Source: Paenibacillus aestuarii (lineage in GTDB: Bacteria > Bacillota > Bacilli > Paenibacillales > NBRC-103111). Taken from it: a stretch of 64,000 bases of DNA. Positions 18,571 to 28,259 of the stretch are shown here, piece after piece (the first letter of the stretch is position 1; each line of letters starts with the position of its first letter). The notes under the pieces are model-generated. The model saw only the letters and a program-made list of their open reading frames with translations. It did no database searches and was not told where the DNA came from. The translations under genes and the position numbers were made by a program. The stretch lies in the NCBI RefSeq assembly GCF_027789125.1, contig NZ_JAQFVF010000080.1, positions 62,001-126,000 of the forward strand. Reading direction: 5' to 3'.

Positions 18571-18584
18571 TGATTGCGTTTTCA
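18571..18584 (-). promoter_or_regulatory. cre-like site in the ytfQ / kinase divergent promoter region
   Basis: Minus-strand TGAAAACGCAATCA matches cre with one mismatch, the same mismatch as the xylF site at 9151. It lies 178 bases before ytfQ and 66 before the kinase gene, so CcpA could control both directions. Confidence 0.55.
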
Positions 18585-18649
18585 ATAGGTTTGATTCATA
18601 ATTCAAATATGAAAAGTTGGACTAAGGAACACTAAGGAAGGTACCTACC

Positions 18650-20446
18650 ATGAAGACGATCTTTCATAAAATAACGTCTAGCCTCAGAGCCAAACTCTTA
18701 ACGATGTTTGTGATTCTTACGTGCCTTCCTTTAATTATTGTCGGTCTTATTTCGTACAATAAATCTTACAATACCGTACTAGCTAACAGTAAATCGGCTA
18801 CCATGCTGCTTGCAAACCAATTATCCAGCAACCTTGATAATGTCTTTATTGATATAAAAAACCTGCTTGAGCTGGAAAAGAATCCGAACGTCCTCCACTT
18901 TTTATTCACGCAAAGCAGCACAAATCTAGACGCTCGTGAGATTCTGCAAACAATGTCCTCCTATCGTCAAACCTACCAGTACAAGAGTGTGCTCAATATC
19001 ACCATGATGAATTTATATGGACGCGGGATCAGTGAACGGAAAGGCGTCTTTCAATTAGATACCAATTTGTTGCATAACCCCCACTTCGAATATTTAGTCA
19101 AAAATCCCGAAACCATTTTAAATATCCCCCCTGACGATGCTTCTACAATCACCTCACTAGATGGGTTTCAATACAAGAAGCGAAATATTATTTCAATTGT
19201 TTCAACCGTGAAACAACGAGTCACACATGAAGTCATCGGATTTATTATCATTGATGTCGATGACCGGGTAGTCACTGATTTTTGCGACAATGTCACTGTC
19301 GGCAAAACAGGTTACTTCTTTGTAGCGGATGACACAGGAAAACCCATTTTTAATCCTTCCCGGGTGTCTCCCAGCAAATGGCCGAATCAGGAAGAAATTA
19401 ATTCCATCATTCACAATACGTCAACAGGGACGATCGATATGACCAATGGGAAGCCTAACTTCATTTTATCAGTACCTTCCCACTCAACAGGCTGGAATAT
19501 TATCGGCGTCGTACCCTTGCAAGAAATCGTACAGGAAGCCGATTCTATTCGTAAACTGATCATCGTTAGCGTGCTGTTAAGCATTCTGTTCGCGATCACC
19601 CTGCACTTCTTTGTTTCCACACGTTTGACTCGTCCCGTTCGTATCTTAAAAAATAAAATGCAATTGGCGGCATCCGGTTATTTGGAGGCTAAAGTCCCCC
19701 TTGAAGGCTCCGATGAAATCGCTGATCTCGGCCATAGCTTTAATACAATGATCGGTAAAATCAGGGACTTGCTCAATCAAAGTATTAAGGAGCAGCAAGA
19801 GATCAAGAAATCTGAGCTGCGTGCTCTTCAGGCACAGATTAACCCGCATTTTTTGTACAATACACTTGACTCCATCCTGTGGCTTGCCCAATCCGAAAAA
19901 AAGGAGCAGGTCGTTCAGCTTGTTATGGCGTTATCCAAGCTGTTCAGAATCAGCCTGAGTAAAGGTAGAGATGTCATTTCCCTGGAAACGGAAATCGAGC
20001 ATCTCCAAAGTTACTTAACGATTCAGCAAATCCGCTATCGGGATATTCTTGATTATGATATTGATGTTGATCCAAGCCTGATGAGCTTGCCGATTCTCAA
20101 AATGACCTTACAACCGATTGTCGAAAATGCGCTGTATCATGGCTTAAAGAACAAACGGGGTAAAGGGATGATTCACATTCTCGGAAGACCCAATGAGGAT
20201 TTGCAAGGTTTTACCATGATTGTCAAGGACAATGGCAAAGGCATTTCGGAGGAAAGACTCCAACAATTGCAAGCAGCGTTAATGGACCCTCATTTTCCTG
20301 AAAAAACAGGGAATGAAGTTTCCGGCGGCTTCGGTCTGCACAACGTGCATCGACGACTTCGTTTGTATTATGGCGAGTCCTACGGGGTACAAGTGGAAAG
20401 CATCGATGGTGAAGGCACCGTTGTTACCATTCGATTACCTAATTAA
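18650..20446 (+). CDS. Sensor histidine kinase, YesM family, beside the ytf operon
   Basis: 598 residues. TM1 is at about 17-35, a large extracellular dCache-like domain at about 36-297 (VGKTGYFFVADDTGKPIF, STGWNIIGVVP), and TM2 at about 300-320 is followed by HAMP. The His_kinase motif QAQINPHFLYN has His400, and the C-terminal ATPase has N box VENALYHGL, DNGKGI and GGFGLHNV. The ATG follows AAGGAAGG. It probably phosphorylates the regulator 14 bases downstream. It has its own ligand-binding-type domain and also a dedicated binding lipoprotein two genes on, so sensing may use either. Confidence 0.9.
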   Translation: MKTIFHKITSSLRAKLLTMFVILTCLPLIIVGLISYNKSYNTVLANSKSATMLLANQLSSNLDNVFIDIKNLLELEKNPNVLHFLFTQSSTNLDAREILQTMSSYRQTYQYKSVLNITMMNLYGRGISERKGVFQLDTNLLHNPHFEYLVKNPETILNIPPDDASTITSLDGFQYKKRNIISIVSTVKQRVTHEVIGFIIIDVDDRVVTDFCDNVTVGKTGYFFVADDTGKPIFNPSRVSPSKWPNQEEINSIIHNTSTGTIDMTNGKPNFILSVPSHSTGWNIIGVVPLQEIVQEADSIRKLIIVSVLLSILFAITLHFFVSTRLTRPVRILKNKMQLAASGYLEAKVPLEGSDEIADLGHSFNTMIGKIRDLLNQSIKEQQEIKKSELRALQAQINPHFLYNTLDSILWLAQSEKKEQVVQLVMALSKLFRISLSKGRDVISLETEIEHLQSYLTIQQIRYRDILDYDIDVDPSLMSLPILKMTLQPIVENALYHGLKNKRGKGMIHILGRPNEDLQGFTMIVKDNGKGISEERLQQLQAALMDPHFPEKTGNEVSGGFGLHNVHRRLRLYYGESYGVQVESIDGEGTVVTIRLPN

Positions 20447-20460
20447 CGGGGGTGAAAGGC

Positions 20461-22104
20461 ATGAAGAAAATTTTACTCGTTGATGATGAAATTATTATTA
20501 GGGAAACCATACGCGACTGCATCGATTGGGAAAAGGAAGGATTTATTTACTGCGGCGATGCCTCCGACGGGGAAGTTGCCCTTCCCGTTATTGAGCAAGT
20601 TCAGCCGGATATCCTTATTACCGATATACTTATGCCCTTTATGAACGGTTTGGAGCTTAGCAGCATTATGCAAAAGCAGTTCCCGGATATGAAAATTATT
20701 ATTCTCAGCGGTCATGCGGAATTCGAATATGCTCGAACGGCTATGCAGGTAGGGGTGCAAGAATATTGCCTGAAGCCGATCAGTCCGGCCGAACTGATCA
20801 AAGTTCTGCACAGTGTCAGTGACGTGATAGATAAAGAACGAGAAGTCAAGAACGAACTGCGGATATTGAAGGAAAAGGAGAACGAAGCCGTAGCCTTAAC
20901 TCAGAGCAAATTGCTTAATGATTTGTGCAGCGGTTTTATGACCACATCAGAAGTTATCCATCATGCTACCGCCCTTCATTTAAACGTTGTGGCCCGTTAT
21001 TACGCTGTTACCGTACTGGATCTTCGTGAAGCAGAGGCATTTCCCCCAGATTCGGAGACCATTCCGGCAAGCAACGAACGTCTGCTAGACAAATGTCTGC
21101 AACTTAAAGCCGACTGCGTACACTTGAGCTTTCAACGCAGCCGTTACGAAAAGGTGTGGATTATCAAAGCAGACACGTTAGACATGCTTAAACAAGAAAT
21201 CAGCCTTTTTCAGGAATTGCAGAAGGAGCTGCTCGAAGAAAAACATACCCTTTCCGTCTCTATCGGTATCGGCAGTGTGCAGGATCGTCTGCAAAATGTC
21301 CATCTTTCCTTCCTAGATGCAATGGAAGATGTCCATTGGCGCAGATTGTCCCGCCTAAATCGGAACATTCTCGGCGAGACGACAAAAGAAATTCCTGATC
21401 CTTCCCGCTTTCTGGATCGAGGAACGTTCATTGACTTTTTGAAAATCGGTACGCCGGCTAAGCTCGAATCCTTCGTTCGTGAGTATGCGGCTGCTTTGAG
21501 CGAAATCAACTGGCATTCTTCTTCTTTCGGATATTATATGCTGAACGATTTGACCATTGAAACCTTTCGATCCAATAAGGATATGTACAGGCATCTGCCT
21601 GAACCGGAAAAAAATTTGGAGCAGTTTCAGCAACAGATTGGAAACATTCAATCATGGGAAGAATGTGCCGCCTATCTCGTCAAACTAATTGAACAATTTT
21701 GGACATGGCGCTCCCGTGTCTATGACAAATACAGCGATACCATTCTTAAGGTCAAAGAATATATCCAGGCCAATTTTGAGAAGGAGACGATTTCCTTACA
21801 GGATGCTGCGGAATACGTCAGTCTAAGTCCTAACTATTTAAGCAGAATTTTTAGCCAGGAAACCAATCAAACATTTATCGAATATTTGACACAGGTTCGG
21901 ATTCGAAGAGCCATGGAGCTGCTAAAAAGCACGTCCTTCAAATCTTATGAAATTGCTTTTTTAGTCGGCTACAACGATCCCCATTATTTCTCAAACCTGT
22001 TCAAACGCTTAACCGGGATGACGCCAAAAGATTTCAGGAAGAACAGTGTCAACGAAGAAGCGCTGGAGTTATGGAAAGGAGACGCTGAGGATGAGAATCA
22101 CTAG
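20461..22104 (+). CDS. AraC-type response regulator, YesN family, beside the ytf operon
   Basis: 547 residues from the ATG at 20461 (GGGGGTGA upstream; a GTG at 20452 is less likely). Receiver domain with VDDE at 7-10 and phospho-acceptor Asp55, middle helical region, and C-terminal AraC double helix-turn-helix (SPNYLSRIFSQ, GYNDPHYFSNLFKR). Likely activates the divergent ytfQ promoter. Its stop overlaps the start of the downstream lipoprotein gene by 14 bases. Confidence 0.88.
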   Translation: MKKILLVDDEIIIRETIRDCIDWEKEGFIYCGDASDGEVALPVIEQVQPDILITDILMPFMNGLELSSIMQKQFPDMKIIILSGHAEFEYARTAMQVGVQEYCLKPISPAELIKVLHSVSDVIDKEREVKNELRILKEKENEAVALTQSKLLNDLCSGFMTTSEVIHHATALHLNVVARYYAVTVLDLREAEAFPPDSETIPASNERLLDKCLQLKADCVHLSFQRSRYEKVWIIKADTLDMLKQEISLFQELQKELLEEKHTLSVSIGIGSVQDRLQNVHLSFLDAMEDVHWRRLSRLNRNILGETTKEIPDPSRFLDRGTFIDFLKIGTPAKLESFVREYAAALSEINWHSSSFGYYMLNDLTIETFRSNKDMYRHLPEPEKNLEQFQQQIGNIQSWEECAAYLVKLIEQFWTWRSRVYDKYSDTILKVKEYIQANFEKETISLQDAAEYVSLSPNYLSRIFSQETNQTFIEYLTQVRIRRAMELLKSTSFKSYEIAFLVGYNDPHYFSNLFKRLTGMTPKDFRKNSVNEEALELWKGDAEDENH

Positions 22105-23068
22105 CTGGGCAGCTTGCACCTTTCTCCTTCTTCTGCTTCTCACAGCCTGCAAGGATTCCGCTCCTTCAGGGCCTGAACTGACTGCTTCGGCTTCCCAACA
22201 TCCGGAGCTGTCAGCAGGCAACAATCACGACCGACCTCTGACCTTCGGAATTATCTATCCGCTTGCTCATCCGTTCTATGAAATGATTACGGAATCCATT
22301 GAAGCCGCGAGCAAGTCCTACCCGATTCAGCTAGTTGTCAAGGCGCCCGATGAAATTAACCTGGAGCAGCAGATCCGAATGATGGAAAACATGATTAATC
22401 AAAAAGTAGACGGCATCGCCTTAGATCCCATTGATCCCGTTGCGCTTGAGCCCTACATTAACAGAGCGGTGCAGGCCGGTATCCCAGTCATTTGCTTTGA
22501 ATCGGATGTACCTGGCAGCATGCGTTCCTCCTTCATAGGGAGCAGCTACTTCAATGAAGGCATGCTGATGGGACAAATCGTTGAACGCACCCTAAAGGGG
22601 AAAGGAATGATTATGGTTGAGGGAAGCAAGGCCACTTCCACTCAGCAGAATAGCCGTCTTGCAGGGATGCTGGAATATCTCAAAACCAAAACAGATATCC
22701 AGGTACTGGAAACCCGATACAACGAAGGCAATAATGAGAAGGCCATATCAGATCTGGAAGCATTGATCGAGGAGCATCCTCATTTTGATGCACTCGTGGC
22801 TCTGGATATTATTTCCAGCACAAATGCCATCCTTGTCTGGAAATCACAAGGTTTAAAACGCTTTGCCTTGACCTTCGGCATGACCCCCGAAGTGAAAGAG
22901 GCGCTGCTAAACAGACAAATTCATGCTGTTATCTCAGAGAATGAGCAGATGTGGGGAAGTAAAATGATTGAGAAGTTACTCGCGGTTTCCAATCATAACG
23001 AGGTGTCTGAAATCACGAATACCGGTTATCAGGAAGTAACCCAAACCGAGTTTGATGGTACCTACTAG
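22091..23068 (+). CDS. Sugar-binding sensor lipoprotein, third gene of the ytf sensor set
   Basis: 325 residues from the ATG at 22091 (AAAGGAGACG upstream); the frame that begins at 22046 lies inside the regulator gene. Lipoprotein signal with LTAC (Cys20), then an RbsB-like binding fold (GIIYPLAHPFYEMI, VDGIALDPIDPVALEPYI, SDVPGSMRSSFIGS). It is not YtfQ-like, so it is unlikely to be a transport protein for this operon. Its place after kinase and regulator genes suggests a ligand-sensing partner of the kinase. Ligand unknown. Confidence 0.8.
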   Translation: MRITSWAACTFLLLLLLTACKDSAPSGPELTASASQHPELSAGNNHDRPLTFGIIYPLAHPFYEMITESIEAASKSYPIQLVVKAPDEINLEQQIRMMENMINQKVDGIALDPIDPVALEPYINRAVQAGIPVICFESDVPGSMRSSFIGSSYFNEGMLMGQIVERTLKGKGMIMVEGSKATSTQQNSRLAGMLEYLKTKTDIQVLETRYNEGNNEKAISDLEALIEEHPHFDALVALDIISSTNAILVWKSQGLKRFALTFGMTPEVKEALLNRQIHAVISENEQMWGSKMIEKLLAVSNHNEVSEITNTGYQEVTQTEFDGTY

Positions 23069-23085
23069 ACGGCATGGCACACCAA

Positions 23086-23130
23086 AAAGCGGCACCGTAC
23101 ACCAAGTATGTTGGCTGCCGCTTTGATATT
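23086..23130 (+). terminator. Terminator after the ytf sensor set
   Basis: AAAGCGGCA (23086-23094) pairs with TGCCGCTTT (23116-23124), 18 bases after the lipoprotein stop. The T run is short. Confidence 0.55.
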
Positions 23131-23138
23131 CTCAGTTC

Positions 23139-23365
23139 TGAAGATCCGCCGCAAGCATTAGCACATGATCACGCTTAAACGCGTACAGCGTGAAGGACAG
23201 ATTGCTTTGATCTACAAGTCCGTTGTCCTGAATCAGCCTGGCTTTCATAACATAATCTCCAGCAGCCCTTTCGCATTGCGCTCACTTACCCGTGTCCAAA
23301 CCGTATACTGGTGCTTCTCCTGAATCTTGTTCATGTCGATATCCAGGTTCTTTTCCATTGCCATG
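23139..23365 (-). pseudogene. Frameshifted remnant of an unknown gene
   Basis: Two short minus-strand frames meet at an ATGA overlap near 23250. The first (about 39 codons, with an AAAGGGG site) starts MAMEKNLDID and contains HQYTVWTRVSERNA. The second reads AAGDYVMKARLIQDNG and SFTLYAFKRDHVLML before a stop at about 23139. The two read as one beta-strand-rich C-terminal domain broken by a frameshift, of the sort found at the end of secreted glycoside hydrolases, but I cannot name the family. Confidence 0.4.
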
Positions 23366-23518
23366 CCCCTTTCTGATTAGATAACCTTATATCTTCATCA
23401 TAGTGGAGAAAGGTGTTGGCTTAAATGGAATTATTTATCGGAATAGTGGATTATTGTGTTGTTATCCAAAAGATCCTCTACAAGCACCGGCAGTTCAATC
23501 TGAAACGGCATGCTGCTC

Positions 23519-23585
23519 GCTGCACCTTCTCCACGACATCATCGGCTTCCGTCCCGAGGATATCGATCAAGGTGATCTCATTACC
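23519..23585 (-). pseudogene. sigK: sigK fragment 2
   Basis: Minus-strand translation reads NEITLIDILGTEADDVVEKVQ, a stretch from the middle of SigK. The DNA is nearly identical to part of fragment 3 (33961-34020), which differs by one lost base and one substitution in the ILG codons. The similarity ends sharply at GTGCAGC. After that the DNA is unrelated, with a 26-codon frame starting MPFQIELPVLVEDLLDN. Confidence 0.75.
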
Positions 23586-23614
23586 TTATACAGACTACCT
23601 TCTAGTTCCATATC

Positions 23615-24574
23615 TCACGCAATTCCCAGCATATTCTGAATCTCTGTCAGATTGGGCATAGCAGGCATCGCGCCTTGCTTGGATGCTACGATCGCTCCCA
23701 CAGCATTTCCAAATGTAATCATACTCTCCGTATCCATACGGCTCAATTCATTAAAAGATTTGCTCTGCTGTAAAATTTGATACAGGATACCTCCTAAGAA
23801 AGCATCGCCTGCTCCGTTTGTATCGACAGCTTTTACCCGAAATCCATGGATATGACCTGTTGTTCCACCGGTACGGTAAAAGCATCCGTGCTCTCCCAGT
23901 GTCACTAGGATACATGGAGTTCCATATAAGCTGTACAACTGCTCAGTGCCTTTTTCCAATGAGTCCGTACTCGTTAAGAACGTCAATTCTTCCTCAGAAA
24001 CCTTGAGGATATCTGCATAGGGCAGGCACTGTACAATTTGTTCTTTAGCCTCCTCGGCGTTGTCCCATAAATTCATTCTTACATTAGGGTCGTATGAGAT
24101 CAGCAATCCCTTCTTTTTAGCATATGACACTGCCTCAAGAGTCGCCGACCTGACGGGCTCATGGGTCAACGATACCGAGCCGAAATGAAATATTTTTGCA
24201 CGATCAATGAGGCTATAATTAATTTCATGAACATCTAGCATCCTATCCGCACCCGGCCTTCGATAAAACGTAAAGCTCCGTTCTCCGCTATTGTTTAACG
24301 TAACAAAAGCTAGTGTCGTATTTACTTCCTTTGAAAATACGAGCCCTGACGTATCGATCTGCTGAGCATTCAGCACACTTTGCAAATAAAAACCGAAGTC
24401 GTCGCTGCCGACTTTTCCGATAAAGGCTGTTTGTATGCCTAATGCCGCTAGTGCTGCTAGCACATTGGCAGGTGCTCCCCCCGGATTCTGTCGGAAGAGT
24501 CTTGAACCGTTTGGGTCGGAGAGTTGAGGCGTAAAATCAATCAGCAGCTCTCCGAACGCAACAACATCGCACAT
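23615..24574 (-). CDS. PfkB-family sugar kinase, probably fructokinase
   Basis: 319 residues. N-terminal glycine motif region NPGGAPANVLAALA (about 30-44) and the C-terminal PfkB signature AVDTNGAGDAFLGG with catalytic Asp in GAGD. The pattern FGELLIDFTP and YDPNVRMNLW matches ScrK-type fructokinases, which make fructose 6-phosphate. It is the last gene of the leftward binding protein-ATPase-permease operon, 48 bases after the permease, so the imported sugar is probably fructose or a related free sugar. A ribose kinase role is less likely. Confidence 0.85.
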   Translation of the reverse strand: MCDVVAFGELLIDFTPQLSDPNGSRLFRQNPGGAPANVLAALAALGIQTAFIGKVGSDDFGFYLQSVLNAQQIDTSGLVFSKEVNTTLAFVTLNNSGERSFTFYRRPGADRMLDVHEINYSLIDRAKIFHFGSVSLTHEPVRSATLEAVSYAKKKGLLISYDPNVRMNLWDNAEEAKEQIVQCLPYADILKVSEEELTFLTSTDSLEKGTEQLYSLYGTPCILVTLGEHGCFYRTGGTTGHIHGFRVKAVDTNGAGDAFLGGILYQILQQSKSFNELSRMDTESMITFGNAVGAIVASKQGAMPAMPNLTEIQNMLGIA

Positions 24575-24622
24575 ATGATCACATCCTTTCAGTCTCTATA
24601 TATCTGACAACAGCTACTCCTC

Positions 24623-25600
24623 CTACTTATCGCTGCGCAAACGATCCAATAGCACGGCAAGCACAATGACAATCCCCGTAATGACGGTCTGCCAGAAGAA
24701 GCTAACATTTAACAGTGTCAAGCCATTTCGGATAACTCCCAAGATCAATACACCGATAATGGTCATCTGAATGCGTCCTGTTCCCCCAGCCAGACTTGTT
24801 CCTCCTAGGACAACGGATGCAATGGCATCTAGCTCAGCCATATTGCCAGCATTCGGTTGACCGGAAATCAAGCGTCCAGCAAGTACAACCCCGGCCAACC
24901 CCGCACATATCCCGCTAATTGCATATACATTAATGAGTGTTCTCTCCACCTTAATTCCGGTAAGTCTGGCTGCTTCCTCATTACCTCCGATAGCGTAAAT
25001 ATGCCTGCCAAACATCGTGTATTTCAGCATGATAAAAATAACGAGATAGACGCCAAGCATGGTATAGATCGGAGTGGGCACTGTCAAAAATTTGCCCGAG
25101 CCAAAAAATTTGAACTGTTCGGATGTTAAAATAGTTGGCAAACCACCGCTTATGACATAGGCTGCCCCTCTTATATAAGTCATACTTCCTAATGTAACAA
25201 TGAACGAAGGCAGCTTGGTTCTTGCAGTCAAGAAGCCATTGACCGATCCAGCCAGAAAACCCACTGCAATCCCGGCGAGCATGGAGACATATGGATTAAC
25301 ACCTTGTTTGGAAAGAAGCACGGAAACAACTCCCGCAAGCGCAATCGTAGATCCAACAGATAGATCAATTCCACCTGTTAAAATAACCAAGGTCATTCCC
25401 GCTGCAAGAATTCCGTTAACGGAAGATTGCTTTAAAATGTTAAGGATATTATTCGTATCCGTAAAGTTCGGTGCAAAAATTGCCAGTATGATACAGATCG
25501 CAACCAGTACGAGCAGCATTCCAAGTTGGTTCCATACTTTTTTGATGGTAAAAGTGTTATTGAATTTTTTCCCCGCCAATATTTCGGTTCCTGCACTCAT
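24623..25600 (-). CDS. ABC sugar permease (RbsC/FrcC type)
   Basis: 325 residues, about ten membrane helices, CUT2 signature TGGIDLSVGSTIALAG near residue 75 and GGTSLAGGTGRIQMT near the end. Length equals RbsC/FrcC. Start ATG overlaps the ATPase stop (ATGA). It would form a homodimeric channel, since only one permease gene is present. Substrate likely fructose, given the kinase next door, or ribose. Confidence 0.87.
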   Translation of the reverse strand: MSAGTEILAGKKFNNTFTIKKVWNQLGMLLVLVAICIILAIFAPNFTDTNNILNILKQSSVNGILAAGMTLVILTGGIDLSVGSTIALAGVVSVLLSKQGVNPYVSMLAGIAVGFLAGSVNGFLTARTKLPSFIVTLGSMTYIRGAAYVISGGLPTILTSEQFKFFGSGKFLTVPTPIYTMLGVYLVIFIMLKYTMFGRHIYAIGGNEEAARLTGIKVERTLINVYAISGICAGLAGVVLAGRLISGQPNAGNMAELDAIASVVLGGTSLAGGTGRIQMTIIGVLILGVIRNGLTLLNVSFFWQTVITGIVIVLAVLLDRLRSDK

Positions 25601-27150
25601 TTGATTTCCCCCGTTGCATAGTACATGATTTTTTCTTGCGTCGCGCCCTCACGCTGCAAATTTGCCCGTATCTTCCCCTCGTGCATGACGAGAATTCGAT
25701 CACTTAGCGCCAATATCTCCGGCAGCTCGGAGGATATCATGATCACAGCCAGGCCATTTTTGGCTAGTTTATGAATAACTTTGTGAATCTCCGTCTTAGC
25801 GCCAATATCTACGCCTCTGGTCGGTTCGTCCAGCAGTAAAACTTTCGGCTTAATGGATAGCCAGCGTGCCAGTAGCACTTTCTGCTGATTCCCGCCAGAT
25901 AAGCTGACAACCTTCAGTTCTTTGCTTGCCGTTTTGATCCCTAATTCCCTGATATAGTTGTCTGCTTCATGATTGATTTGATTCCAATCCAGGAGAGAAG
26001 CCTTCCTATATCGGAACATTTCAGCCATCATGATGTTTTCTTTCACTGACATATTTAAAAACAATCCTTGCTCTTTGCGGCTTTCAGGTACATGCGCGAT
26101 GCCATGCCGCATCGCATTTTCAGGCGATTGTATAACTACAGGTTTTCCGTCAATTTTAATCTCACCTGCAGTAATTGTAGATAAGCCGAAAATAGCACGT
26201 ACGAGTTCTGTTCTACCCGCTCCTACTAAGCCTGAAATTCCCACAATCTCTCCCGAATAAACTTCCAGGGATATGTCCTTCACCTGGCGGTTATCGCATA
26301 AACCTTTGACATCCAGAACCGGAGTTTTATTCGAAATCCAGCTTGTGTGTGACGGAGGTTTTTGAAATAATTCGTTCAGTTCGCGTCCTACCATTGTTTT
26401 GACAAGATGATCGGGGTTTGTTTCGGTAATGGGTACTGATGCAATCCACTGTCCATCCCGCAATATCGTGCAGCGATCAGAGATTCTGAATATCTCATCC
26501 ATCCGATGGGAGATGTACACGATAGCAACGCCTTTTTGCTTTAATTCGTTAATAATAATAAAGAGCTTCTCGATTTCTTTGTGCGTCAAGGATGCCGTCG
26601 GTTCATCCATTACCAATACTTCGGCTTCGATGGACAAGGCTCTGGCTATTTCGACCATTTGCTGCTGGGCCACGCTTAACGTTGACACATACGCTCTTGG
26701 ATCCAATTCAGAGCCAATCGATTGCAGCAAGGTGCGGGCTCGCTGATGAACCTGCTTCCAGTCCACCATGCCAAACTTGTTCCTTGGAAATCGGGTGCCC
26801 ATTAATACATTTTCCCCAATCGTAATGTTCGGAGAAAGATTTAACTCCTGATGAATGACGCTGATGCCATGCTCACGAGCTTCCATGGCATTATGCCAGG
26901 CGGTATTTCTCTCGCGATAGACAATGCTTCCTGTATCGGGACGGTGAATGCCTGCCATGATTTTCATCAAAGTAGATTTGCCTGCACCGTTCTCACCCAT
27001 TAAAGCATGTACTTCACCTTTGTACAGGTCGATGTTAACATTATTTAATACGGTAACGCCTGAGAAAGACTTTGAAATCCCCTGCATACTCAATACGATG
27101 GTTGATTTAGACGTCGGATTCTGTTTACTTTCTGTTCGTATAGCCTCCAT
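25597..27150 (-). CDS. ABC sugar transporter ATP-binding protein (RbsA/FrcA type)
   Basis: About 517 residues from the ATG at 27150 with GGAG upstream; an in-frame TTG at 27168 has no better site. Two ATPase halves: GENGAGKST, LSVAQQQMVEIARAL and VLVMDEPTASLT, then GLVGAGRTELVRA, LSGGNQQKVLLARWL and VLLLDEPTRGVDIG. It has an N-terminal extension of about 18 polar residues before the first ABC strand. It powers the permease encoded directly downstream. Confidence 0.88.
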   Translation of the reverse strand: MEAIRTESKQNPTSKSTIVLSMQGISKSFSGVTVLNNVNIDLYKGEVHALMGENGAGKSTLMKIMAGIHRPDTGSIVYRERNTAWHNAMEAREHGISVIHQELNLSPNITIGENVLMGTRFPRNKFGMVDWKQVHQRARTLLQSIGSELDPRAYVSTLSVAQQQMVEIARALSIEAEVLVMDEPTASLTHKEIEKLFIIINELKQKGVAIVYISHRMDEIFRISDRCTILRDGQWIASVPITETNPDHLVKTMVGRELNELFQKPPSHTSWISNKTPVLDVKGLCDNRQVKDISLEVYSGEIVGISGLVGAGRTELVRAIFGLSTITAGEIKIDGKPVVIQSPENAMRHGIAHVPESRKEQGLFLNMSVKENIMMAEMFRYRKASLLDWNQINHEADNYIRELGIKTASKELKVVSLSGGNQQKVLLARWLSIKPKVLLLDEPTRGVDIGAKTEIHKVIHKLAKNGLAVIMISSELPEILALSDRILVMHEGKIRANLQREGATQEKIMYYATGEIK

Positions 27151-27254
27151 GCTCTCACTCCAGCCCAATGTTTTGTATACCGTTTCTGGTTGATGGAAGA
27201 TAAGTGATGCGGTCCCTTAACGGGCGCCGCATCGTAGAATAATTTGTTTCGAAC

Positions 27255-28259
27255 TTACCAGCCTTTATATTGGTTTACGTTTTCTGTCGTAACGAATTCA
27301 CAAGGAAGCTTAATTAACTCATCGACTTTTTCTCCAGCTAGAATTTTAAAGCCTGTATCTACCGCAATCGTAATCATATTAAAAGGAGCTTGAGCTGATG
27401 AACCGACAAAGCTTTTGTTTTCTTTGAGCGTCGTTACAGCATCCGGAGACCCGTCTACGCCAACGATAAACATCTCTTTATCTCGACCCGCCTGCTCTGC
27501 AGCAATTTTCGCTCCGATACCGGTTGGATCATTAATAGCGAATACCGCATCAATCGTTCCTTTACCGTTTGCTTGCAGGATGTTCTCCATCTTGGACAAT
27601 GAAGTTTCACGATTGCCGTTTCCATTTTGTTTCGCCACAATTTTAATATCAGGGGAACCTTTAATAGCCTCCATGAATCCTTCAATACGGTCAGATACAG
27701 CAGATACGGGAGGGCCATCCATCACGACGATATTTCCTTTTCCATTCAGACGCTTGACCAAATATTCACCTGCGATTTTACCAGCCTGCACGTTATCCGA
27801 AGTGACGCTTGCATTCACTCCGCCTTCGGAGATGGTGTCAACAGAGATGATCGGAATACCGGCAGCCTTGGCTTCGCCTACCGCTGCAGCAATCCCTTTG
27901 GTGTCTACGGAGCTTAGAACAATCATGCTCACCTTTTTCGTAATAAAATCTTCGATTTGAGCAGTTTGCGTAGCTAAATTATCCTCAGCGCTAACAGTAA
28001 TGACCTCTGCGCCGTGCTTTTTGGCAGCTTCAGTCGCTCCCTTGGACATGGCAACAAAGAATGGATTGCTAAGGTTCTGCACTGTAAGTCCGATCACAAC
28101 CTTCTTCTCCGGTGCAGGTGTAGGATCAGCTGCTTTCGTGGCTGCTGCCGGCGCTTGTGTTGCTGCCCCTCCGGATTGCGCCTGTTCGGTCTGACTGCAG
28201 CCTGTAAGCGCAAAGATAAGAACTATAAACATGAATAATAAGATTTTGATTGATTTCAT
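27255..28259 (-). CDS. Sugar-binding lipoprotein of the fructose/ribose-type importer
   Basis: 334 residues from the ATG at 28259 (GGAGGA upstream), shorter than the longest frame. Lipoprotein signal with LTGC, Ala/Pro/Thr linker, then an RbsB/FrcB-like fold (VQNLSNPFFVAMSKGA, GIAAAVGEAKAAGIPIIS, FAINDPTGIGAKIA, FIVGVDGSPDAV). Very similar along its whole length to the lipoprotein at 32143, pointing to a local duplication in which one copy serves transport and the other sensing. First gene of the transport operon. Confidence 0.88.
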   Translation of the reverse strand: MKSIKILLFMFIVLIFALTGCSQTEQAQSGGAATQAPAAATKAADPTPAPEKKVVIGLTVQNLSNPFFVAMSKGATEAAKKHGAEVITVSAEDNLATQTAQIEDFITKKVSMIVLSSVDTKGIAAAVGEAKAAGIPIISVDTISEGGVNASVTSDNVQAGKIAGEYLVKRLNGKGNIVVMDGPPVSAVSDRIEGFMEAIKGSPDIKIVAKQNGNGNRETSLSKMENILQANGKGTIDAVFAINDPTGIGAKIAAEQAGRDKEMFIVGVDGSPDAVTTLKENKSFVGSSAQAPFNMITIAVDTGFKILAGEKVDELIKLPCEFVTTENVNQYKGW

